NCBI GenBank assembly: GCA_027315065.1
Contig: DAHUYT010000010.1
Location: 1-53,122, forward strand
DNA length: 53,122 bases
Direction: 5' to 3'
Origin: Nitrososphaerota archaeon
Lineage (GTDB): Archaea; Thermoproteota; Nitrososphaeria; Nitrososphaerales; Nitrosopumilaceae
A program made the position numbers and the translations under genes. Shown in pieces: positions 16,453 through 25,072 of this stretch. Every line of letters begins with the position of its first letter. Position 1 is the stretch's first letter. The notes under the pieces were generated by a model. The model saw only the letters and a list, made by a program, of their open reading frames with translations. It was not told the DNA's origin and did not search any database.

Positions 16453-17079
16453 TTATCCTATTCTTGAAATGGGCAGTACAAGATGTCTGTATCCCTCTCT
16501 TTGAGTAATGTATCTTGCAGATAACTTGTCACGTGCTCCTCGTTTATTATAGTTCTTAATCCTAAGTGATGTTCTGCGTTCATCAACAAACTCTAATTCA
16601 AAATGAGAGCAAAAACGAAGATTTAACAAATTAGCTATTTGTTTTGCAATTTGCATATTTCCGTTTCCTACCTTGACTACTTTTCGTTCCGCATTTAGTC
16701 CGACGAGAATTTTTACCATATGAGATATTAGATCATCAATCGATGTGTAGATAGAACTTTCTATCTCTTTCTCGTAATAGAATACAGAAAGTCCAATTCT
16801 GTTACCAGGATCAATTCCTATTATTAATGAACTGTGATGAATTCCTGATTCCAGTTTTTGTACTATCCTACCCCGTACTATTATAGGATCATAATCAAAT
16901 TCGTCATCAAATAGAACAAGATTACTCGGTATTTTAGATGATTCTCTAACTGTTGTAAGGATTAATCTCCTATCAGAGTTTGTAATTTCTTCTGGCAGTA
17001 CAGAGTCATAATCTAATTTTAGGTTCTTTAGCGTATTAACAAATTTAAAATAAGATCTGCCGTATACGGTTGCAACCAC
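16453..17079 (-). CDS. RuvC/YqgF-like RNase H-fold protein
   Basis: 208 residues with an uncharacterised N-terminal domain (1-80) and an RNase H-like fold from about 84. It shows SLIIGIDPGNRIGLSVFYY (D90), FVDERRTS (E167) and a late acidic residue in KRGARDKLSARY (D184), the D-E-D layout of RuvC and YqgF nucleases. DERRTS echoes the DERLTT motif of YqgF/RuvX. This suggests a metal-dependent structure-specific nuclease. Archaea normally resolve Holliday junctions with the unrelated Hjc. It stands alone, downstream of NAC with a gap of about 90 bp. Nuclease activity is inference from motif order. Confidence 0.55.
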   Translation of the reverse strand: MVATVYGRSYFKFVNTLKNLKLDYDSVLPEEITNSDRRLILTTVRESSKIPSNLVLFDDEFDYDPIIVRGRIVQKLESGIHHSSLIIGIDPGNRIGLSVFYYEKEIESSIYTSIDDLISHMVKILVGLNAERKVVKVGNGNMQIAKQIANLLNLRFCSHFELEFVDERRTSLRIKNYNKRGARDKLSARYITQREGYRHLVLPISRIG

Positions 17080-17168
17080 AATATTACTTTGGGTTTGATA
17101 CTCTATGATTAGTCTAATTTCTTAGAAAATTTAAAGTTTTTTTGTATCCTAATGTTGATCAACTGAGA

Positions 17169-17510
17169 TCATTTAGTTGTCAACAAGAGTATTGCTCTTG
17201 CTAGATCACCCTTAGCTTCAGTTAGTGCTTTGGTTGCTTCCTCTGGTGAAACATTGGCTTGTTGTGCTACAAGCATTATGTCATCTTGGCTAAAGATTGG
17301 TACTTCTAGTTCCCTTTCTTCATAACTTTCAGCAATTACTTGAAAAATAGAGTTATCTTTGGCCTTCATTTCTGTCACGGCCGGCTTTACGATTATAATC
17401 TCCTTTGTGTCTGTCTTGATTATTACTTCCTGAACATTATTGACCTCCTTCATTTCTAGGCCCATTCTATCCAGCATCCTACGCATTTCTCGGTTTCCGC
17501 CACGCATCAT
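17169..17510 (-). CDS. nac: Nascent polypeptide-associated complex protein (NAC alpha)
   Basis: Ribosome-associated chaperone binding emerging chains as a homodimer in archaea. NAC domain at about residues 15-80, and a C-terminal UBA domain (VSPEEATKALTEAKGDLARAILLL). The length of 113 is standard. Its upstream neighbour on the same strand, 21 bp away, is the PUA-domain gene; together they form a translation-linked pair. Confidence 0.94.
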   Translation of the reverse strand: MMRGGNREMRRMLDRMGLEMKEVNNVQEVIIKTDTKEIIIVKPAVTEMKAKDNSIFQVIAESYEERELEVPIFSQDDIMLVAQQANVSPEEATKALTEAKGDLARAILLLTTK

Positions 17511-17531
17511 TTTCTACTCATATTCCTCAAT

Positions 17532-17984
17532 CTAGACTTTTAAACTATCTCTGATCTTCACAGCAGCTCCTTTCTTCAAGGAACTCATCATTTTTGATGA
17601 AAGAATGGCTTTACCAACAGCGATGACTTTATTCCCGTGTAAAACTGGAACATCAGAGCCAATTAAGATATTCTTGCCGCACCAAGTGATATGACTGCAA
17701 AAGACCGAGTTACCATTTTCAATAAATGGTTTTGAATCATCGTCTACTTCTACACAGTTTTCTCGAAATTTCTTGCTTTTCATTAGCATTTGAGCAAAAT
17801 TTGGAGTGATTGCAAGCCCACCGTCTATTCGTAATGTACACAATAACATATCATTTTGGTATACGTGTTGTATTCTACCCGTTTTTTTTGAGTAAGTAAA
17901 TCTGACATCTTTTGGCATGTGTTTTGATACACCAATACCAAAAAGGGCATCAATGGTATACCTGATCTTCAGAATAGAGTCCAT
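17532..17984 (-). CDS. PUA-domain RNA-binding protein (MCT-1/Tma20-like)
   Basis: 150 residues: a pre-PUA domain (1-70) and a C-terminal PUA domain (about 75-148) with the family stretch GSDVPVLHGNKVIAVGKAILSS. Eukaryotic MCT-1/Tma20 relatives work in translation re-initiation and 40S recycling; archaeal versions are less understood, and tRNA-guanine transglycosylase C-terminal modules look similar. It is transcribed with nac. Divergent from the AbrB-PhoU gene across a 101-bp promoter region. Confidence 0.82.
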   Translation of the reverse strand: MDSILKIRYTIDALFGIGVSKHMPKDVRFTYSKKTGRIQHVYQNDMLLCTLRIDGGLAITPNFAQMLMKSKKFRENCVEVDDDSKPFIENGNSVFCSHITWCGKNILIGSDVPVLHGNKVIAVGKAILSSKMMSSLKKGAAVKIRDSLKV

Positions 17985-18033
17985 CTCGAACTTATCATTT
18001 ACAAGCCCCTAATTATTTTTATAACAATATCAT

Positions 18034-18042
18034 ACTATATAG
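18034..18042. repeat. Upstream copy of ACTATATAG palindromic element
   Basis: ACTATATAG (core CTATATAG is a perfect palindrome) occurs here and again at 18055-18063, exactly 21 bp apart, that is two helical turns. Only the second copy is placed to act as TATA box. This one could be an operator, a second TATA, or a site for the divergent PUA-NAC operon. Confidence 0.4.
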
Positions 18043-18054
18043 TAGAACCGAAGC

Positions 18055-18063
18055 ACTATATAG
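18055..18063 (+). promoter_or_regulatory. TATA box for AbrB-PhoU gene
   Basis: CTATATAG is centred about 26.5 bp before the ATG at 18086, consistent with a leaderless transcript. It is the second of two identical ACTATATAG elements. Confidence 0.55.
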
Positions 18064-18085
18064 AATAGACATAGTACAATATCAC

Positions 18086-19129
18086 ATGGTAAATACAGAA
18101 GAGATGAGAAAAATACAGTTTACCGGCAAGTCTTCCTATATTGTTTCACTTCCAAAACAATGGGTCTCTGACATGGGGTTAAGACAGGGAGATCAAGTAG
18201 CCGTAGTTAGACAGGGAATTTCTACATTGCAAATTATTCCACTAAAGCATCACAATAAACCTGTGGTTACCGAAGATGCAACCATTGAGATAAAACTAGA
18301 GGATGAAGGAGCTGTAATTATCAGGAAGCTTATTTCATTGTACTTACTTGGCTTTAACATCATAAACGTTAAACCAAAGATTGGAAGATTAAAACCGTCT
18401 CAAAGAAATGCCGTCAAGGAGGCAGTAAAGGGAATCTTGATGGGCACTGAAATTATCGCAGACTCAACAGAAGGTCTTACCATACAGGTTCTGATAAATC
18501 TCTTTGAGCTCTCAGTTGATGGGGCATTAAAGAGAATGTTGATAATTGCAAAATCCATGCAAAATGATGCATTACTTGCTTTAGGAGAAGCCAATTATGA
18601 TTTATCAAAGGAAGTTATTGATAGCGACGATGAAGTGGATAGATTCAGCTTCTACATAATAAGACAGCTAAAGATTGCAATTCAAAACGAGCACATGTTA
18701 AAAGAGATGGGAATAGAGAGCCCGTATCATTGTTTGGGCTATAGATTAATTGTTAAAAACATAGAACGTGTTGGTGATCATGCCACAGAATTAGCCAAGG
18801 ATCTGTTAGAATTTAAAAAGCCTATCAAAAAGTCTATACTTGAACCAATTCAGGAATTAAACACCTTTGCATTATCAGTACTTGATGAGGCCTGTCTATC
18901 CCTTTTCAAGAGGGATTTTAGTCAGGCAGAATTTACAGTAGAAAAGAGTGCTGAAATTTCCAAGTATGAAAAAAAAATCCTAGACGGCATCAAGTTACTC
19001 AGAGATGATGAAGAAATATACCGGGTTAGGCGGATGAATGAAAACATACGTAGAATAGCAGAATATGCTAGCGATATTGCTGAAATCGTAATGAATATGA
19101 CCATAGAAAAGAGTCTGCGAAAGCAATGA
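18086..19129 (+). CDS. phoU: AbrB-PhoU fusion, phosphate-type regulator
   Basis: 347 residues. An N-terminal SpoVT/AbrB swapped-hairpin DNA-binding domain (about 5-55, with [21 protein letters not shown] and QGDQVAVV) is joined to two PhoU-like three-helix units (about 110-340), each with the metal-binding pattern seen as [13 protein letters not shown] and [15 protein letters not shown]. In archaea this fusion is thought to link phosphate status to transcription. No Pst transporter lies nearby. Its promoter carries a duplicated palindrome that could be its own operator. Confidence 0.9.
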   Translation: MVNTEEMRKIQFTGKSSYIVSLPKQWVSDMGLRQGDQVAVVRQGISTLQIIPLKHHNKPVVTEDATIEIKLEDEGAVIIRKLISLYLLGFNIINVKPKIGRLKPSQRNAVKEAVKGILMGTEIIADSTEGLTIQVLINLFELSVDGALKRMLIIAKSMQNDALLALGEANYDLSKEVIDSDDEVDRFSFYIIRQLKIAIQNEHMLKEMGIESPYHCLGYRLIVKNIERVGDHATELAKDLLEFKKPIKKSILEPIQELNTFALSVLDEACLSLFKRDFSQAEFTVEKSAEISKYEKKILDGIKLLRDDEEIYRVRRMNENIRRIAEYASDIAEIVMNMTIEKSLRKQ

Positions 19130-19154
19130 TATACGAAGAAAAGGACTGTATGTA

Positions 19155-20261
19155 TTGAAAGATTCTGCCATCCTGATAACATATGATAAGGAGGATGTTG
19201 TTAAGGAGGCCATTGCTCTCTGTGATACCGCAGGATACGAACTAAAAAAAATAATACGACAAAAATTTCTTAACAGATCTAAATTTGGACTGGGGGAGGG
19301 CAAGGTTGAGGAACTCAAGGAATTTATCAGTTCCATGAGGCCAGATGTCATAATATATGACGAAATACTCAGACCTAGTCAGAATTACAATCTTGCGTCT
19401 GCTCTAAAAACCAAAATTCTAGACAGAGAAATGCTGATCTTGGAAATTTTTGAACGAAGAGCCAGAAGTTCGGAATCAATGCTACAAGTCAAATTAGCTC
19501 ATCTAAGATATGAGATGTCAAGAGCAAAAGAACGAGTAAGACTCGCAAAGATGGGAGAACAACCAGGTTTTATGGGTATTGGAAAGTTCGAAGTAGATGT
19601 GTATCACAATGATATCAAAAATAGAATGAATAACACCAAGTCCAAGCTAGTAAAGTCATCAAAACAACGTGAACTTCACAGACAGGCAAGAAAGAGAATT
19701 GGATTTAAGACCATTTCTCTTGCCGGGTATACATCAGCTGGAAAAACCACATTGTTTAACACATTGACTGGAGAACAAAAAGAAGAGAGCCCGAAGCTTT
19801 TCACTACTCTTTCAACAACCACAAGAAAAATAGTGCTACACGGTACTGAGATACTAATATCGGATACAGTCGGATTCATAAGCAAGCTTCCAGCATACAT
19901 GATTGAAGCGTTCAAGTCTACACTTGAGGAATTAGTTCATACAGATATTGTAATAGTGATAATAGATTCAAGTGATCCCATCCCAGAATTAAAAAAGAAA
20001 TTCAGAAATTGCGTGTTTACTCTTGATGAAATAGGTGTAAATCAAGATAAGATAATTTTTGCTCTAAACAAGTCAGACCTAGTTTCAGAAGAAGAGATCA
20101 TAGATAAGGCAGATCAACTGGGCTTGAAGGAAAATAAAAAATGGCTATTTGTATCAGCAGTAACTGGTCAAAACATTTCAGATCTTAAGAATCTCATTTA
20201 CCACATACTTGAAAATCAACCCTTATTGATCAAGGAAAACGAAGCTGCAAAAAAGAAATAA
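19155..20261 (+). CDS. hflX: GTPase HflX
   Basis: Ribosome-associated GTPase that splits stalled ribosomes. The N-terminal HflX domain (1-180) includes the conserved [12 protein letters not shown], the D-E-I-L-R-P-S-Q-N motif and a coiled coil. The G domain has G1 GYTSAGKTT (191-199), DTVGF (237-241) and NKSD. Start is TTG at 19155, 25 bp after the AbrB-PhoU stop; an ATG at 19150 is out of frame. Co-transcribed with the next two genes. Confidence 0.95.
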   Translation: MKDSAILITYDKEDVVKEAIALCDTAGYELKKIIRQKFLNRSKFGLGEGKVEELKEFISSMRPDVIIYDEILRPSQNYNLASALKTKILDREMLILEIFERRARSSESMLQVKLAHLRYEMSRAKERVRLAKMGEQPGFMGIGKFEVDVYHNDIKNRMNNTKSKLVKSSKQRELHRQARKRIGFKTISLAGYTSAGKTTLFNTLTGEQKEESPKLFTTLSTTTRKIVLHGTEILISDTVGFISKLPAYMIEAFKSTLEELVHTDIVIVIIDSSDPIPELKKKFRNCVFTLDEIGVNQDKIIFALNKSDLVSEEEIIDKADQLGLKENKKWLFVSAVTGQNISDLKNLIYHILENQPLLIKENEAAKKK

Positions 20262-20270
20262 AAATTAACT

Positions 20271-20801
20271 ATGAAGATTGAAGTTTTACGGATAGGCCAA
20301 AGATTGGTAAGGGATGATAGAGTAACAACCCATGTTACCCTTGTATCAAGAGCATTTGGTGCATCAAAGATACTGATGTATGATGCTAATCCAGAGATCA
20401 GGGACACTATTTCTAAAGTAAACAAAATGTGGGGAGGAGATTTTCAAGTGGAAATCATAGATGATTGGAAGAAGTCCCTCAGATCTAAGAGATCAGATTT
20501 ATACAAAATTGTTCATCTAACAATGTATGGAGAAAACATCAATACAGTAGAAACTGAATTGAGAAGAGAAGAGAAGATCCTAGTGGTAGTGGGAGCAGAA
20601 AAAGTGCCAAGAGAAGTTTACGATATTGCAGATTACAACATAGCAATAGGAAATCAACCTCATTCAGAGATATCGGCATTAGCCATCTTGCTTGATAGAA
20701 TACTAGATGGGAAACAATTGCAAAAGAAGTATGCCAATGCTCAGCGTGAAATAATTCCTACAAGAAAGGGAAAAAAAGTGATAAATAAAACCATTGATTA
20801 A
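20271..20801 (+). CDS. tRNA (cytidine(56)-2'-O)-methyltransferase (aTrm56)
   Basis: SPOUT-class enzyme that methylates the ribose of C56 in the T-loop of archaeal tRNAs, using S-adenosylmethionine. N-terminal LRIGQRLVRDDRVTTHVTLVSRAFGA and the knot region VVVGAEKVPREVYDIADYNIAIG are diagnostic. Length 176 is normal. It begins 9 bp after hflX and is followed closely by the TFE gene. Confidence 0.93.
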   Translation: MKIEVLRIGQRLVRDDRVTTHVTLVSRAFGASKILMYDANPEIRDTISKVNKMWGGDFQVEIIDDWKKSLRSKRSDLYKIVHLTMYGENINTVETELRREEKILVVVGAEKVPREVYDIADYNIAIGNQPHSEISALAILLDRILDGKQLQKKYANAQREIIPTRKGKKVINKTID

Positions 20802-20827
20802 AATGGAGAGAAGAAGGAGATTTTAAT

Positions 20828-21337
20828 ATGAATGTAGAGCATGAGGATCCTTTTGTTAAAATAGCTGCTATGATTGGTGGCGATGAATACCTAAAAGTGG
20901 CCCGTTCCCTGCTAAATACAGAAGATGCAACAGATGAAGAGATTGCAAGCTCTACAGGTCTTAGAATAAACATTGTCAGAAAGGTGCTGTATGACCTTTT
21001 TGGAAAAGCCCTAATAACTGGAATAAGGGTAAAGGACGAAAAGAAAGGATGGTTTGTTTACAGATGGAGAGCCAGAAAGGACGAAGTAGATAATTTCATA
21101 GGAAACCAGAAGAAAAAGATCGTAGAGAGGTTACAACAAAGACTTGATTATGAGAATTCTGCAGATTTTTATCATTGCGGTAACATGGATTGTCAAAAAC
21201 TAACTTTTGAAAAAGCTTTGGACCTATCCTTCAAGTGCCCTACCTGTGGTAAGCTTGTCAACCTTTCAAAAAATGACAAGGTGAAAAAGGCATTGCAAGC
21301 AAAAATTGATCAATTACATGATGACTTGAAACACTAA
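20828..21337 (+). CDS. tfe: Transcription factor E alpha subunit (TFE)
   Basis: Archaeal homologue of TFIIE-alpha that stimulates promoter opening by RNA polymerase. Extended winged helix at residues 5-95 (DEEIASSTGLRINIVRKVLYDLF), a linker helix, and a zinc ribbon with C117, C122, C137 and C140. The 169-residue length is standard. An AGGAGATTTTAAT sequence precedes the ATG. The 3' end overlaps the convergent arfC by 4 bp. Confidence 0.95.
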   Translation: MNVEHEDPFVKIAAMIGGDEYLKVARSLLNTEDATDEEIASSTGLRINIVRKVLYDLFGKALITGIRVKDEKKGWFVYRWRARKDEVDNFIGNQKKKIVERLQQRLDYENSADFYHCGNMDCQKLTFEKALDLSFKCPTCGKLVNLSKNDKVKKALQAKIDQLHDDLKH

Positions 21338-21981
21338 GTAATATAGTGCAAAACTATCTCGTCGCCCATCCTTTTAACATGCTTTAGTTTTAAGGGATAC
21401 GATATACTGTCAAAGCCATATCCTTCTACTAAAGAGACAGATTTTTTGCCACCAACCACGTATGGAGTGATAGTTACAATAATTTCATCAATAAGTTTTT
21501 CTTTTAAGAAATACCAGTTAGTTGTTCCTCCACCTTCAACGAGTATCTTTCTGATACCTCGCTTTGCTAGGATTGATAACAATTTTTTGAGATCTATTAT
21601 AATTTTACCACACCTGATCACTTCCAATCCTTTTTTTGTAAGAAGAGACACATGACTTGCTGGTGCAATTTCTGATACTATTGCCATGGTAGGGATCTTC
21701 TTTGAGGTTTTCACAATTTTTGAGCTGGAAGAAATTGTTGCTTTAGGATCTAGGATTATCCTAATTGGATTTTTACCTTTTACATGCCTTACTGTAAGAG
21801 ATGGATTGTCTACAGATACTGTATTTCTTCCAACTAGTACGGCATCTACATTACCACGAAGTCTATGAACCCGAATAAGATCTTTGGTTGAAGAAAATTT
21901 TGATTTTCCCTTGCGGGTAGCTATCTTCCCATCTATGCTCACAGCAGCGCTCAGGATAACATATGGTTTAGAATTTGCCAT
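21334..21981 (-). CDS. arfC: Diaminohydroxyphosphoribosylaminopyrimidine reductase (ArfC/RibD C-terminal type)
   Basis: NAD(P)H-dependent reduction of the ribosyl side chain of the riboflavin pyrimidine intermediate. DHFR-like fold: VILSAAVSIDGKIATRKG at the N-terminus, DAVLVGRNTVSVDNPSLTVR, and ILVEGGGTTNWYFL. 215 residues, the stand-alone archaeal length, so no deaminase domain is fused. Last gene of the riboflavin operon; its start overlaps the amidohydrolase gene by 14 bp. Confidence 0.93.
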   Translation of the reverse strand: MANSKPYVILSAAVSIDGKIATRKGKSKFSSTKDLIRVHRLRGNVDAVLVGRNTVSVDNPSLTVRHVKGKNPIRIILDPKATISSSSKIVKTSKKIPTMAIVSEIAPASHVSLLTKKGLEVIRCGKIIIDLKKLLSILAKRGIRKILVEGGGTTNWYFLKEKLIDEIIVTITPYVVGGKKSVSLVEGYGFDSISYPLKLKHVKRMGDEIVLHYIT

Positions 21982-23158
21982 GTACTAGCTCTCCCTCAAA
22001 CATTACTGCTCTAATTGCGCTCTCTGATGCACGATGGATAATAGCCGCATAAGGATTATGCATTGGTTCCAAATCAATTGCATGTTTTTCTATAAATATA
22101 CAATCCGCAAAGCTATTTCTTTGAATGGTTCCAACTTTATTGCCAAGCGTATTTGCAGCGTTAACCGTTGCCATTTTTAGTATAGATTTTGGAGACATTC
22201 GCGTTTTACTCATGCCCATGGAAACCTTCCAGAGATAATCCATCTCCCTGAACATGTCAGGAGAGTTTATCATTACATTATCAGTGCCAATTGTAAGGTT
22301 ACATCCTGTTTGCATCATCAGACTAATATTTGGTATGCCTTCAGCAAGTGCACCATTTGCACGTGGACATACTACTATACCTACTTTATTTCTGGCAGTG
22401 AGTAGAAGATCGCTTTTTGATGCATATGTCATATGAATGAGGATATTTGGTTTTGCAAGCAGTGCTCTCTGGGTTTCCGTTTTTTGTGTTGTACTTTTCG
22501 ATATACTATTGCTTTCTTTGGTCTCTGCTGAATGAATTGCGCGTATTCTTTTCTGTTTTGAAAAATATTTTAGGACCGAATCGCTGAATTCATTTGGCCC
22601 GCTAATTCCTAGACCATCACAACTTTTTATGAGATTTTTAAGATCTATCTTTTTTGATTTTGGTAGGGATTCATTTTTTTTAATTAATTTAGGATCTTGA
22701 TAATAATTTATTCTGCCCAAAACTATCGGCCTTATCGGAATTCCAGATGAGGCATTTTTTAGGATGTTGATTCCTTCCATGTAACCTTCTCTAAAGTCAA
22801 TAAAGGTGGTTATCCCTTTTCGAATCATAGAGATGCAAGAATTTCTAATGAAATTTGTAAGATGTGAAGCCTCCGAGTTTGAGAGGATTCTTTGTTTAAA
22901 CCCACTTACGGGGTGAATCTTCGATTCCACATCTGAGTTGATTCCTACATCCTTTCCTATAGAGTCACCTATATGAGTATGTGAATTAATAAAACCTGGC
23001 ATCATCAAGAGACCCTCACAATCAACAACTTTCTCTTTACTATGTGGTATCAGATCTTCTCCTATTGATTCGATGTATTTTTTAGAAATTCTTATGTTTG
23101 TTTTAACAATATAATCTAGATCTTTCCCATAAAGAAGACTGATATTTCGTATTAACAT
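21968..23158 (-). CDS. Amidohydrolase within riboflavin operon, candidate pathway deaminase or deformylase
   Basis: 396-residue TIM-barrel amidohydrolase of the chlorohydrolase/cytosine-deaminase-like group. Metal and catalytic residues are visible: H60 and H62 (INSHTHIGDS), H209 with E212 (AIHSAET), H242 (LIHMTYAS) and D293 (TIGTDNVMINSPD). The HxxE plus metal-site pattern is the one used by aminohydrolases acting on ring amino groups. It overlaps arfA upstream by 7 bp and arfC downstream by 14 bp, so it is locked into the riboflavin operon. Known steps lacking a gene here are FAPy deformylation (ArfB) and pyrimidine deamination. Family is firm, substrate is inferred. Confidence 0.82.
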   Translation of the reverse strand: MLIRNISLLYGKDLDYIVKTNIRISKKYIESIGEDLIPHSKEKVVDCEGLLMMPGFINSHTHIGDSIGKDVGINSDVESKIHPVSGFKQRILSNSEASHLTNFIRNSCISMIRKGITTFIDFREGYMEGINILKNASSGIPIRPIVLGRINYYQDPKLIKKNESLPKSKKIDLKNLIKSCDGLGISGPNEFSDSVLKYFSKQKRIRAIHSAETKESNSISKSTTQKTETQRALLAKPNILIHMTYASKSDLLLTARNKVGIVVCPRANGALAEGIPNISLMMQTGCNLTIGTDNVMINSPDMFREMDYLWKVSMGMSKTRMSPKSILKMATVNAANTLGNKVGTIQRNSFADCIFIEKHAIDLEPMHNPYAAIIHRASESAIRAVMFEGELVHGKF

Positions 23159-23904
23159 GTAAGCTCAAGAATTCTTTGTTCATTTTTACCATAATCTCGA
23201 ATCTCTCGTATTTTGTCAAGTGATTTGGTTGCTAGATTTGCAGCGTCTCGTGCTGTCTTTGCAGTTCCTATACCGCAATTAAACGATATACCATAACGCT
23301 CTTTTATCAATTCAAGAAACTTGCATATGATTTCGTGTTCAACAGATGAACTAACTATCATAAAATTATCTCCTCCCATAAAGAATGTAAGAGAGTTATT
23401 TTTTAGAAAAAATTCTGACATGTCTGAATACAGTTTGAGTATAAGTGATGAAACTTCATAGGGAGATTTCGTGGCAGAAATTGATGTAGAACCGTCTACG
23501 TCCATGTGTATAATTTGTACTAGACCATCATCACCATTTTTCAGTTGTCCAAAGATATTATGTTCCTTGTCCAAAACAAGATTCATCCTCCGTGCATTGT
23601 CTGCATTTAAATTTGCTTCAAATGGAGTATTTCCTTGTCCTATTGTAAGTGATATGCCTAGATCGAAAAGTTTTGATATTTTTTCTTGAATTTCCACATG
23701 ATCTCTTACTGCAAGTCCATTTGTGATGACAAAAATCTCATCGAATCTATTAGGAAAGGCAAGACAATTCCTCTCTGAAAATAGATTTTGAATCTCCTGA
23801 TATAGCGATGATTGGAGAATCTGAAGCCTGTGTTCTCGGTCACTTCCCAAAGTAAGAGTCCATGGTCCATATCCTGTTATTTTTAGTATAGTAAGTTGAA
23901 TCAT
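23152..23904 (-). CDS. arfA: GTP cyclohydrolase III
   Basis: Converts GTP to the formylamino-pyrimidine FAPy, first committed step of archaeal riboflavin (and F420 chromophore) synthesis. Strong resemblance to the methanococcal enzyme: ITGYGPWTLTLGSDREHRLQ at the start, RFDEIFVITNGL, VQIIHMDVDGST, FFMGGDNFMI and GIGTAKTARDAANLA. Two nucleotidyl-cyclase-like halves, 250 residues. Overlaps the next gene by 7 bp and follows ribH by 1 bp. Confidence 0.95.
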   Translation of the reverse strand: MIQLTILKITGYGPWTLTLGSDREHRLQILQSSLYQEIQNLFSERNCLAFPNRFDEIFVITNGLAVRDHVEIQEKISKLFDLGISLTIGQGNTPFEANLNADNARRMNLVLDKEHNIFGQLKNGDDGLVQIIHMDVDGSTSISATKSPYEVSSLILKLYSDMSEFFLKNNSLTFFMGGDNFMIVSSSVEHEIICKFLELIKERYGISFNCGIGTAKTARDAANLATKSLDKIREIRDYGKNEQRILELTC

Positions 23905-23905
23905 T

Positions 23906-24316
23906 TCAAATCTTTTTTAATTCATCAAATACTTTTTGTGCTGCATCCACAGCCCTTTCTGCGACTGGTCTTATTCGTTGATGAGCCTGTCTATCACTCA
24001 TGCCAGGACCTGTTATTCCAAGGGAAATCGGTTTTTGATGCCTTAATGAAAGCTCAGTTAATGTCTTTGCTACAATATTTGCAATAAGCTCATCATGTTT
24101 TGTTTGACCTTTTATTACTGCACCAAGTGTTATTACGGCATCAACCTCTTTCTTTTTCAATAAGACATCTATTACAAGAGGCATATCAAATACGCCAGGA
24201 ACTTTACAGGTATGGCTTATGGTCATCTTGAGAGATCTTGCCTTTTCAAGCGCTACCTCGAGCATTTTCGAGGTTACTTCATCGTTGAATTCTGCTACGA
24301 CAATCGCAATATTCAA
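23906..24316 (-). CDS. ribH: 6,7-dimethyl-8-ribityllumazine synthase
   Basis: Condenses ribitylaminouracil with dihydroxybutanone phosphate. Small alpha/beta protein (136 residues) with VVAEFNDEVTSKML, the substrate loop PGVFDMPLVIDVLL, LGAVIKGQTKHDELIAN (catalytic His) and GITGPGMSDRQAHQRI. Assembles as a pentamer or icosahedral shell in the family. Separated by 2 bp from ribB upstream and 1 bp from arfA downstream. Confidence 0.96.
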   Translation of the reverse strand: MNIAIVVAEFNDEVTSKMLEVALEKARSLKMTISHTCKVPGVFDMPLVIDVLLKKKEVDAVITLGAVIKGQTKHDELIANIVAKTLTELSLRHQKPISLGITGPGMSDRQAHQRIRPVAERAVDAAQKVFDELKKI

Positions 24317-24318
24317 AA

Positions 24319-24999
24319 TTAGTGCTCCTTGGCGTATTCTACAAGTCCACTGCCATCAAAATATGGCATGGTATTTTGCTTTGCATATTTTTTTGCTTTT
24401 TCAGTAGAAAGTGCTCCATATGTTTCCGAATCTAACATTTCACAAATAACAGTTATTGGCGATAAACCTGCAAGAGTGGCCAAATAAACGGACATCTCAG
24501 TATGCCCCAACCTACTAGATAACAGCCCTTCGGATGCAATAAGAATTGAAACATGACCTGGTGTTTTAAAACTTGAATTGAAGATTTCCTTCTTGTTTTC
24601 ATTTGGGCTTTTGTATAGATGGGCTATTTCTGATATGGTCAATGCCCTATCTCTGTCCGTAACTCCAGTATAGGTACTTTTATGATTAACTGAGATTGAA
24701 AATGATGGTCTGTCTCCATATGGTGCTTTTCCAATAATCATCTTTTTAGATTCTGTATCAACATTTTGAGAATTAGAAAGTATATCATGCATATAGTTTA
24801 GGCCCAAGTTTTTTGCAAAAGCGTGGTTTATGGATAGGCATATTAGCCCGCCAGCATCCTGCCGCATTCTTGCAATATGTTCAGGAGTAACAAAATCAGC
24901 AGCGATTACCATATCTACCTCATTTTCTCGCGTATTTTCATCATGAAGTAAGACAAAATCTCCTCTTTTCAGCGAGGTTATGGTTTCTTCCAAGGACAC
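24319..24999 (-). CDS. ribB: 3,4-dihydroxy-2-butanone 4-phosphate synthase
   Basis: Makes the four-carbon unit of riboflavin from ribulose 5-phosphate, Mg-dependent. Signatures: FVLLHDENTRENEVDMVIAA (acidic metal loop), RQDAGGLICLSI, STYTGVTDRDRALTI and TPGHVSILIASEGLL with the conserved GHT after. 226 residues, single function, not fused to GTP cyclohydrolase II. A TATA box about 27 bp upstream gives it its own promoter in addition to read-through from the riboflavin synthase gene. Confidence 0.96.
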   Translation of the reverse strand: MSLEETITSLKRGDFVLLHDENTRENEVDMVIAADFVTPEHIARMRQDAGGLICLSINHAFAKNLGLNYMHDILSNSQNVDTESKKMIIGKAPYGDRPSFSISVNHKSTYTGVTDRDRALTISEIAHLYKSPNENKKEIFNSSFKTPGHVSILIASEGLLSSRLGHTEMSVYLATLAGLSPITVICEMLDSETYGALSTEKAKKYAKQNTMPYFDGSGLVEYAKEH

Positions 25000-25022
25000 A
25001 GTATGATCAGCTTGGAATTATA

Positions 25023-25030
25023 ATTATAAA
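25023..25030 (-). promoter_or_regulatory. TATA box for ribB and downstream riboflavin genes
   Basis: Minus-strand TTTATAAT lies about 27 bp before the ribB start, so ribB-ribH-arfA-amidohydrolase-arfC can be transcribed independently of the riboflavin synthase gene. Confidence 0.5.
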
Positions 25031-25072
25031 TCTTACTACAAAATTGGTTATTACCATAAAAGTAGTAATTGA

